Of a stretch of 64,000 nucleotides of DNA, positions 36,329 to 42,739 are shown piece by piece. This stretch comes from JANQGH01 sp039177555. GTDB taxonomy: Bacteria; Pseudomonadota; Alphaproteobacteria; DSM-16000; Inquilinaceae. Location: the NCBI GenBank assembly GCA_039177555.1, contig JBCDFV010000016.1:23795-87794 (forward strand), in the 5' to 3' direction. Each line of letters begins with the position of its first letter. Positions within the stretch are counted from its first letter, which is position 1. A model generated the notes under the pieces. That model did not search any database, was not told the origin of the DNA, and saw only the letters and a list, made by a program, of their open reading frames with translations. Both the position numbers and the translations under genes were made by a program.

Positions 36329-37351
36329 TCAGTCCACCGCGTCGTCTTCGAAGCCGACCAGCGACAGGGCCTGCGCCCGCCGGCCGGACTGGGTGACCTG
36401 ATGCACCAGCGCCTCTTCCCGACCGTGGGTCACCCAGACCTCCGGCGCGTCAACCTCGTCGATCGTGGCCAGCAGTTCATCCCAATCGGCGTGGTCGGAG
36501 ATGATCATCGGCAATTCGACACCCCTTTGGCGCGCGCGCTGGCGAACCCGCATCCAGCCGGAGGCGGCACAGACGACCGGGTCCGGCAGGCGGCGCGACC
36601 AGCGATCGGCAATGGCGGACGGCGGCGCCAGCACGATCTCGCCGCGCAGATCGGCCTTGGCGACGTCCGCCATTGGCCGCAGGTCGCCAAGTCCGACGCC
36701 GAGCAGCTGATAAAGATCCGTCAGCGCAATCAGCGCACCATGCAAGTAGATGGGGCGGTCGTAGCCCGCCTGGCGCAGCAGGGCGATCACGCGCTGGCAC
36801 TTGCCCAGGCTATAGACCCCGACCAGGTGGCTGCGTTCCGGAAAGAGGGCGACTGAATTCAGCAGCTTGGCGATCTCATCGCCGGCTGGCGGGTGGCGAA
36901 AGACCGGCAGGCCAAAGGTCGCCTCGGTGATGAAGACATCGCACGGGACGGCCTCGAACGGCGCGCAGGTGGGATCGGCGCCACGCTTGTAATCGCCGGA
37001 AACGACCACCCTGCTGCCGCGATACTCCAGAACCACCTGGGCACTGCCCAGCACGTGCCCGGCCGGCACCAGGCGCACGGAGACCTCGCCGATCTCAACG
37101 GGTTCATAATAGGCCAGCGCCTGCAAGGACGCGCCGGCCTGGTCGCCGTAGCGGGCGCGCATGATTGCGAGGGTCTGGTCTGTGGCCAGTACCGACGCGT
37201 TTCCGGGGCGCGCATGGTCGGCGTGGCCGTGGGTGATCACCGCGCGGTCCGCCGGACGCACGGGATCGACGTAGAAGTCGCCCGGCACGACATGAAGGCC
37301 GCCCGGTTCGACGCGCAGCCAGCTTACCGGTTTGGGGAGAGAGCTAACCAT
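36329..37351 (-). CDS. Ligase-associated MBL-fold DNA exonuclease
   Basis: About 340 residues of a metallo-beta-lactamase/beta-CASP fold. Motif 2 is VITHGHADHARPGN, and the downstream blocks VLGSAQVVLEYRGSRVVVSGDYKRGADPT, FITEATFGLPVFRHP and PMIISDHADWDELLATI give the remaining metal ligands. This family is consistently paired with the ATP-dependent ligase downstream and is thought to process DNA ends. The start at 37351 (MVSSLPKPVSWL) begins at the conserved region; an ATG at 37504 would add 51 unrelated residues and overlap the divergent kinase region. Confidence 0.93.
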   Translation of the reverse strand: MVSSLPKPVSWLRVEPGGLHVVPGDFYVDPVRPADRAVITHGHADHARPGNASVLATDQTLAIMRARYGDQAGASLQALAYYEPVEIGEVSVRLVPAGHVLGSAQVVLEYRGSRVVVSGDYKRGADPTCAPFEAVPCDVFITEATFGLPVFRHPPAGDEIAKLLNSVALFPERSHLVGVYSLGKCQRVIALLRQAGYDRPIYLHGALIALTDLYQLLGVGLGDLRPMADVAKADLRGEIVLAPPSAIADRWSRRLPDPVVCAASGWMRVRQRARQRGVELPMIISDHADWDELLATIDEVDAPEVWVTHGREEALVHQVTQSGRRAQALSLVGFEDDAVD

Positions 37352-37491
37352 GCCCGCTAATCTGGGATGTTGAGGTTCGTTCGGCCAGCATCTTGCCGAA
37401 GTCTGCTGCCAAAGGCATTGTGCGCCGGTTTTGCCCCGCCCTTCCTGGCGGCGGCGAGGTAACGACGACGGACCGACGAAGGGGATCGCTC

Positions 37492-38418
37492 TTGCGCTCA
37501 GCAATCGCGTGCATCGGCGCTGCTCATATCGATCGAACGGCCCACGCCCTGCAGGACGTGAAGCTCGGCACCTCCAACCCGGTCCGGGTGGATGCCAGTT
37601 TTGGCGGCGTCGCGCGCAATGTCGCGGAGAATCTGGCGCGCCTGCATTGCGATGTGGCGCTGGTCAGCCGGATCGGCCGCGATGATGCCGGCGATCAACT
37701 GCTTGCCGATCTCGAGGCCCTGGGTGTCGATGTCAGCGGCGTGTGCCGGTCGGAGTTGGAGCACACCGCGACCTACACCGCGCTGATCGATCTGTCCGGC
37801 GAACTGAGTGTCGGGATGGCCGACATGTCGATCTATGACGAGGTCGCGCCGGAGCTTTTCGGCGTTCAACTGGCGCCCGCGCTGCTTAGCCGACCGATCT
37901 GGTTCCTGGACGCGAACCTGCCGGCGGCCGGCCTTGGCCATCTGCTGAACAGCAAGCCCGCCGGCTGTCTGAGCGCGATCGACGCTGTGTCCGTGACGAA
38001 GTCGCAGCGACTGAACGGCCTTTTGGACCGGATCGATCTGCTGTTCGCCAACCGCGACGAGGCCGTGGCGCTTTGCGGCTTGCCGGCCACCGCGCAGATC
38101 GAGACCAGCGAGCTTGCCAACCGGCTGCGCGCCGAGGGCGCCGGCGCCGTCATCGTCTCCATGGGCGACGCCGGCATCTTTGTGGCCTCCGACAGCGTCT
38201 ACAACCATTTCGACGCGCTGCCGTCCGAAGTCTGCGACGTTACCGGCGCCGGCGACGGCATGGTCTCGGGCATCCTTTACGGCATTGCCGCCGGCCGGCG
38301 CATGGACGAGGCGGTGCGCCTCGGCCTCGCCTGCGCTTCCTTGGCCATCGAAAGCGACCGGTCGGTCAATGAGGACCTGAGGGAAGGCGTCGTGCTGCGC
38401 CGCGCGGGTCTGCTTTAG
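37492..38418 (+). CDS. psuK: PfkB-family kinase, probable pseudouridine kinase
   Basis: About 308 residues of a ribokinase-like kinase. The N-terminal signature IDRTAHALQDVKLGTSNPVRVDASFGGVARNVAENLARL matches the PsuK branch, as does GELSVGMADMSIYDEVAP, and the PfkB ATP/catalytic signature is DVTGAGDGMVSGILYGIAAG near residue 260. PsuK phosphorylates pseudouridine to its 5'-phosphate, which PsuG then splits. TTG 37492 is chosen as start because AAGGGGA lies seven bases upstream and homology begins there; no ATG is placed suitably. psuG lies 3.3 kb away on the same strand, unusually separated. Confidence 0.8.
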   Translation: MRSAIACIGAAHIDRTAHALQDVKLGTSNPVRVDASFGGVARNVAENLARLHCDVALVSRIGRDDAGDQLLADLEALGVDVSGVCRSELEHTATYTALIDLSGELSVGMADMSIYDEVAPELFGVQLAPALLSRPIWFLDANLPAAGLGHLLNSKPAGCLSAIDAVSVTKSQRLNGLLDRIDLLFANRDEAVALCGLPATAQIETSELANRLRAEGAGAVIVSMGDAGIFVASDSVYNHFDALPSEVCDVTGAGDGMVSGILYGIAAGRRMDEAVRLGLACASLAIESDRSVNEDLREGVVLRRAGLL

Positions 38419-38448
38419 GGATTTGGGTTCCGTCAGCGAGCGGCATCG

Positions 38449-38832
38449 CTACTCGCAGCGGTAAAGCGTCTCCTGACCGTCGGGCAACTCCGGTGCCGTC
38501 AGAGTGAACGCGTCTTTACCCGCGTTGCTGATCGTCGCCTCGACCGAGATGAGGTCAGACGTATCGTCGAGTTCGGCGAAATCGAGCAGGATACGGTCGC
38601 CCTCAACTGCCCAGACACCGATAACCTCGACCGGATTGCCCCCACCATTGGTCATGGCCCAGGCGCCGGAGGCATAAAACGACATGGTGTCGCGGCTGAC
38701 GCATTCCTCAGGCGTGCCAAGCCCCCAATAGCCGATGAAATAGTCGGACGTTGTCGGGTCGGTGCTGCTGGCTGGTGCCGTCCAAAGCGCGACGCTGGAT
38801 GCGATGGCCAGCATCGGTACCCATTTCTTAAT
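38449..38832 (-). CDS. Small secreted protein, possible AUU start
   Basis: About 127 residues of no recognised family. The mature part (TTSDYFIGYWGLGTPEECVSR... FTLTAPELPDGQETLYRCE) has two cysteines that could pair in the periplasm; the pattern of a short beta-rich domain measuring a deviation is common in small secreted proteins. If translation begins at ATT 38832, the product starts with Met-Lys-Lys-Trp-Val followed by a classic signal peptide, and GGGGAAGGGGAGAAG lies just upstream. The only nearby ATG (38814) would remove the lysines and has no ribosome site. It is convergent with psuK. Confidence 0.6.
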   Translation of the reverse strand: MKKWVPMLAIASSVALWTAPASSTDPTTSDYFIGYWGLGTPEECVSRDTMSFYASGAWAMTNGGGNPVEVIGVWAVEGDRILLDFAELDDTSDLISVEATISNAGKDAFTLTAPELPDGQETLYRCE

Positions 38833-39004
38833 GGCTTCTTCTCCCCTTCCCCCGATTTCTGCCGGCCTCCTGGTTCCGGATGTACCAGAGGCTCCGATCA
38901 GATCACGGCTCCACCCCCTCGTTTTGCCGTGCTTTGCGTCCTGGTAACGTGAAATGGTCGAGCACGATCGAAGCCGGCGCGATGAAGGGAGCGGTGGGAC
39001 CGCA

Positions 39005-40399
39005 ATGACTTGGACCTCGAACAATCCGCACCTTAGCGGCAACTTCGCGCCGGTGTTCGACGAACTCAGCACGGACGACCTGCCCGTCATCGCGGGGGCG
39101 ATACCTCAGGGTTTGAGCGGCGCGTATATGCGCAACGGCCCTAACCCGATGTTCAAGCCCCTGTCCTACGCCTATCCCTTCGACGGCGACGGCATGATCC
39201 ATGCGGTCTATCTCGACAATGGGCGGGCGCGCTATCGCAACCGCTTCGTCCAAACACGAGGGCTGGTGGCCGAGCAGAGGGCCGGGCGGTCCATCTATGG
39301 CGGCACGCTGGCGCCCGTTCCCGTCGATCCCGCGCTTGTCGAACCGGACGGTGACCCCGGCCCTTTCAAGAACGGCGCGTTCGTGGGCATCGTTCGGCAT
39401 GCCGGCCACATCCTCGCCCTCTTGGAGGTCTCGACCGGTTACGAGCTGACGCCGGAGCTTGACACGATCGGCGAATGGTCGCCGGGCACCGACGCACCTA
39501 TCGAAATCGGCGCCCACACGCGGCGTCACCCCACGACCGGTGCGCTGTTCGGCGTCACCTACGGGATCGACGAGCCGTTCGTCCGTTTTCAGGAGATCGA
39601 CGCGTCAGGCCGGCTGGTGAACTCAACAAAGGTCCCGCTCGCCGCAGCGACCATGATCCATGATTTTATTCTGACCGAGCGGCACATCGTGGTGCTGGCT
39701 GGCCCGGCGGTCTTCGACCTGGCGGCTGCACAAGCCGGCCAGTCGCCGATCCAATGGCGGCCGGAACTGGGCACGCGCATCGGCCTCGTTCCGCTCGACG
39801 GCGGTGCCGTGCGCTGGCTTGAGGCGGAGCCGTTTTTCGTCTTCCACTTCGCCAATGGCTTTGAGGATAGGGGCAAGCTGATCGTCGACTATGTGCGCCA
39901 CCAATGGCTGCATTTCGGCCCGGGCCCGGGTCCGTCGATCCCGCCGAGGCTGCATCGTCTAGCCATCGACCTGGCGTCGGCACGCATCCACGATCGATGC
40001 GTCTCCGACGCCGCCGTCGAGTTTCCAAGGGTCGACGACCGCCGCAACGCCATGCCCACGCGGCACGTCTACATCCCGACGCTCACTGACGGTTGGACGC
40101 TGGACCGGTCGACATCGGCGACCTTCAACACCATCGCCCACATGAACCCTGAAACCGGCGATGTCGTGCTGCATGATTTCGGCAACAGGCTGGTCGGCGA
40201 ACCGGCGTTCATCCCAAAGCCGGGGTTCGACGGCGAACGGGACGGCTATCTTGCGGTCTTCATCTACGATCCGGCGACCGACGCCAGCACCTTCACGCTC
40301 TTGGACGCAGCCGATGTCACGGCCGAACCCGTCGCGGTCGTCGCGCTACCGCGACGCGTGCCGCAGGGTCTGCACGGAGCTTGGATGCCGAACCTCTGA
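39005..40399 (+). CDS. Carotenoid oxygenase (RPE65/CCD family)
   Basis: About 464 residues of a seven-bladed propeller non-heme iron dioxygenase that cleaves conjugated double bonds in carotenoids, apocarotenoids or stilbenes. The entry block GAYMRNGPNPMFKP...YPFDGDGMIHAVYL is diagnostic. Four candidate iron histidines are in GAHTRRHPTTG, TMIHDFILTERH, FVFHFANGFED and the C-terminal QGLHGAWMPN. No carotenoid synthesis genes are nearby, so a lignostilbene or apocarotenoid substrate is possible. ATG 39005 after GGTGGGACC is chosen; an ATG at 38954 adds 17 residues without homology. Confidence 0.93.
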   Translation: MTWTSNNPHLSGNFAPVFDELSTDDLPVIAGAIPQGLSGAYMRNGPNPMFKPLSYAYPFDGDGMIHAVYLDNGRARYRNRFVQTRGLVAEQRAGRSIYGGTLAPVPVDPALVEPDGDPGPFKNGAFVGIVRHAGHILALLEVSTGYELTPELDTIGEWSPGTDAPIEIGAHTRRHPTTGALFGVTYGIDEPFVRFQEIDASGRLVNSTKVPLAAATMIHDFILTERHIVVLAGPAVFDLAAAQAGQSPIQWRPELGTRIGLVPLDGGAVRWLEAEPFFVFHFANGFEDRGKLIVDYVRHQWLHFGPGPGPSIPPRLHRLAIDLASARIHDRCVSDAAVEFPRVDDRRNAMPTRHVYIPTLTDGWTLDRSTSATFNTIAHMNPETGDVVLHDFGNRLVGEPAFIPKPGFDGERDGYLAVFIYDPATDASTFTLLDAADVTAEPVAVVALPRRVPQGLHGAWMPNL

Positions 40400-40408
40400 C
40401 GCCTGTCG

Positions 40409-40831
40409 TTACGAGGCCTCGGCCTTCGCCTTCAAGCCTTCGGCGAATTTCTGGAACGGTTCGGTCATGTCAGGCAGAGACTTGCCGATCAGGGCCAGCA
40501 TGGGGCCGCTGAACACCTCGCGCATGTCGAAGTGAACCGTGCCGTTCTCACCCGGGTTTAGCGAGAAGGTCCGCTCGCCCTTAAACAGGCCCAACGGCAT
40601 GCCGCCGGCCCAGACCATGCGCTTGCCAGGTTCGAACTCGGTCACTTTGACCGGAAACGCCCGGCCCGGCGACAGCTTCGAGAACGCCTTGATCTTCTGC
40701 CCCCGCGCGATCTCGCCTTCGATCTTGTCGCAATAGGGGTCGAAGCTGGGATAGGCGCTGGCGTCGGTCAGGATCGACCAAACGGCTGCGGGCGAGGCGT
40801 TGATCGTTGCGGCGGCTTGATACTGCTTCAT
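40409..40831 (-). CDS. SRPBCC (polyketide cyclase/START-like) protein
   Basis: This 140-residue single-domain SRPBCC protein has the helix-grip pattern: AAATINASPAAVWSILTDASAYPSFDPYCDKIEGEIARGQKIKAF at the start, the central VTEFEPGKRMVWAGGMPLGLFKGERTFSLNPGENGTVHFDMREVF, and the long C-terminal helix PDMTEPFQKFAEGLKAKAEA. These domains enclose hydrophobic ligands. Its ATG overlaps the AHSA1-type gene stop by four bases, making it the third gene of an arsR operon. It converges with the carotenoid oxygenase, nine bases apart. Confidence 0.88.
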   Translation of the reverse strand: MKQYQAAATINASPAAVWSILTDASAYPSFDPYCDKIEGEIARGQKIKAFSKLSPGRAFPVKVTEFEPGKRMVWAGGMPLGLFKGERTFSLNPGENGTVHFDMREVFSGPMLALIGKSLPDMTEPFQKFAEGLKAKAEAS

Positions 40832-41286
40832 CGGATCGTTCTTTCTGATGGGGGATGGTCGGCGATGTAGGCGGCCAGCGCCGCCAGGACGGTGCTCCAG
40901 GACCGGTCGAAAATCTGCACGCGATCGCGCCAGAGGTCGCCCAGAGCGGCGCCCGCCTCCTCGTGGGTGATCTCGACAAGCGTCGCGCCGCCATCTTGCG
41001 AAAAGCGGACATCGACCCGTGTCGGCTCGGTCAGCGAGCCTGGCCGCCAGGAATAGACCAGCCGGCGCGGCGGGTCGCAGATCTGCACGGCGCCAAGGTC
41101 CGCCTCCTCCCCGGCGGCCGACCGTTCGTAGAAGCGCCCGCCGGCCTTGGTCTCGAAAACCAGCATCGAGTTCTCAAACCGCCGATGGCCGGGCGGCCAC
41201 CACGCGTCGACCTGCGAGGTAAAGACCTCGAACGCCCGGTCAATGCCGCAGGGCAGGCGGACCGAACGGCGCAGGGGCACGCTCAT
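40828..41286 (-). CDS. SRPBCC/AHSA1-domain protein
   Basis: About 152 residues with the AHSA1-like helix-grip fold: RRSVRLPCGIDRAFEVFTSQVDAWWPPGHRRF, GGRFYERSAAGEEADLGAVQICDPPRRLVYSWRPG and VDVRFSQDGGATLVEITHEEAGAALGDLWRDRVQIFDRSWSTVL. Stand-alone bacterial AHSA1 domains are commonly encoded next to ArsR regulators, as here. The start at 41286 overlaps the arsR stop (ATGA), and its stop overlaps the next SRPBCC start. The ligand is unknown; a tandem of two SRPBCC genes suggests binding or conversion of one hydrophobic compound sensed by the regulator. Confidence 0.88.
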   Translation of the reverse strand: MSVPLRRSVRLPCGIDRAFEVFTSQVDAWWPPGHRRFENSMLVFETKAGGRFYERSAAGEEADLGAVQICDPPRRLVYSWRPGSLTEPTRVDVRFSQDGGATLVEITHEEAGAALGDLWRDRVQIFDRSWSTVLAALAAYIADHPPSERTIR

Positions 41287-41627
41287 ACCGGTTCCGAAGA
41301 ACGATGACTGGAACCGGCAGCGATCGCTAGTCGGGCCAGCGCCTCGTCCCAAAAAGAATCCAGCCAATCCCTGGCCGCGTCGAAGCCGGTGGGGTCCAGG
41401 CGGAACAGATTGCGATTGCCTTCGCTGCGATGGGTGACCAGATCGGCCCGCTCCAGCACCCGCAGATGCTTGGAAACCGCTGGTCGGCTGATCGGCAGCT
41501 TCGCCGCAATCTCGCCGACCGACATCGGCCCCGGCGCCAACAGCCTGACGATGCGCCGACGTGCTGGGCTGCCCAGCGCGTCCAACGTGGCCTCCTGCAT
41601 CGGCGTCAGATCGAGCATGGCTGGCAA
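41283..41627 (-). CDS. ArsR-family winged-helix regulator
   Basis: This 114-residue winged-helix regulator has LDALGSPARRRIVRLLAPGPMSVGEIAAKLPISRPAVSKHLRVLERADLVTHRSEGNRNLFRLD, the ArsR/SmtB DNA-binding domain, followed by the FDAARDWLDSFWDEALARL dimer helix. No metal-binding cysteine motif is present, so it belongs to the group that controls SRPBCC operons rather than a metal sensor. It is the first gene of a three-gene overlapping operon and probably represses it. The region just upstream (41640-41680) contains GTAACT-type repeats on both strands that could be its operator. Confidence 0.9.
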   Translation of the reverse strand: MPAMLDLTPMQEATLDALGSPARRRIVRLLAPGPMSVGEIAAKLPISRPAVSKHLRVLERADLVTHRSEGNRNLFRLDPTGFDAARDWLDSFWDEALARLAIAAGSSHRSSEPV

Positions 41628-41640
41628 CGGGATTGTTGGT

Positions 41641-41672
41641 AACTCTGGAGTGACCGTAACTATTGAGTTACC
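41641..41672. promoter_or_regulatory. Possible ArsR operator (GTAACT / AGTTAC repeats)
   Basis: Between the arsR start and psuG, the sequence around 41638-41672 reads GGTAACTC, GACCGTAACTATTGAGTTACC; TAACT and AGTTA form an inverted pair around ATTG with a further TAACTC copy just before it. It lies 13-45 bases upstream of the arsR start codon on the minus strand, where an autoregulatory operator would be expected. Binding is inferred only from position and symmetry. Confidence 0.45.
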
Positions 41673-41731
41673 GAAATGTCAAGCCAAGCCCATTGACCGC
41701 GGCCCGCGCCGGAGGCATGTACGCCACCGCA

Positions 41732-42682
41732 ATGACATCACACCAGATTCATACCGGGAACGGCGACGACCTGCTCGCGATCGCGCCGGAGGTTGCCGAC
41801 GCCCTGGCCGGCGGGCAACCGGTCGTGGCCTTGGAAAGCACCATCATCGCCCACGGCATGCCCTATCCGGACAATTTGGAAACGGCCCGGCAGGTGGAAA
41901 CACTGATTAGGGACGAAGGCGCGGTCCCGGCCACGATCGCGGTCCTGAAGGGCCGCCCGACGGTCGGCCTGTCGGAGGCGGAGTTGCAGTACCTGGCCAC
42001 CGCGAAGGATGTGGCCAAGCTCAGCCGTCGCGACATGGCTGTCGCCATGGCGCGCCGTCTGGACGGTGCCACCACCGTGGCCACGACCATGATGATTGCC
42101 CACCGGGCCGGCATATCCGTGTTCGCCACGGGCGGCATCGGCGGCGTCCATCGGGGTGCGGAGGGCAGCTTCGATGTGTCCGCCGACCTGCACGAGCTGG
42201 CACGGACGCCGCTGGCCGTGGTCTGCGCCGGTGCGAAGTCGATCCTCGACCTGCCCAAGACGCTGGAGGTGCTGGAGACGCTCGGCGTACCGGTTGTCGG
42301 TCACGGCACCGACACGCTGCCGGCCTTCTACGCCACGACCAGCGGCCTTGCCCTTCATCACCGGGCGGATACGCCGGCCGAACTGGCCGAGATCTTCCAC
42401 AGCCAGCGCAGGCTTGGCGACACCGGTGGCGTGGTCATCGCCAACCCGGTGCCAAAGGCGGACGCCCTGCCCGCCCACCGGATCGACAAAGCCGTCGAGG
42501 ACGCCTTGGCGGAGGCGCAAGCGGCCGGCATCGAGGGCAAGGAAATGACGCCCTTCCTGCTGGCGCGGCTGGCCGACATCACCGCCGGCGAAAGCCTGCG
42601 CGCCAACATCGCTTTGGTGAAGAACAACGCCGTGCTGGCTGCCCGGGTCGCCGCGGCGCTGTGCCGGCTTCGGGCGGCCTAG
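41732..42682 (+). CDS. psuG: Pseudouridine-5'-phosphate glycosidase
   Basis: About 316 residues. PsuG reversibly cleaves the C-C glycosidic bond of pseudouridine 5'-phosphate to uracil and ribose 5-phosphate, the second step of pseudouridine salvage. The family blocks VVALESTIIAHGMPYPDNLETA, RDMAVAMARRLDGATTVATTMMIAH, VFATGGIGGVHRGAEGSFDVSADL and VVCAGAKSILDLPKTLEVLETLGVPVVG (with the catalytic lysine) are intact. The start is uncertain: GGAGG at 41711 is too near ATG 41717 and rather far from ATG 41732. Its kinase partner is at 37.5 kb, separated by five unrelated genes. Confidence 0.93.
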   Translation: MTSHQIHTGNGDDLLAIAPEVADALAGGQPVVALESTIIAHGMPYPDNLETARQVETLIRDEGAVPATIAVLKGRPTVGLSEAELQYLATAKDVAKLSRRDMAVAMARRLDGATTVATTMMIAHRAGISVFATGGIGGVHRGAEGSFDVSADLHELARTPLAVVCAGAKSILDLPKTLEVLETLGVPVVGHGTDTLPAFYATTSGLALHHRADTPAELAEIFHSQRRLGDTGGVVIANPVPKADALPAHRIDKAVEDALAEAQAAGIEGKEMTPFLLARLADITAGESLRANIALVKNNAVLAARVAAALCRLRAA

Positions 42683-42739
42683 ATCCGTCTGTCGACCACT
42701 CAGATTCGCGGACTGCCCGACGGCAATCCGAGGGGTGGT

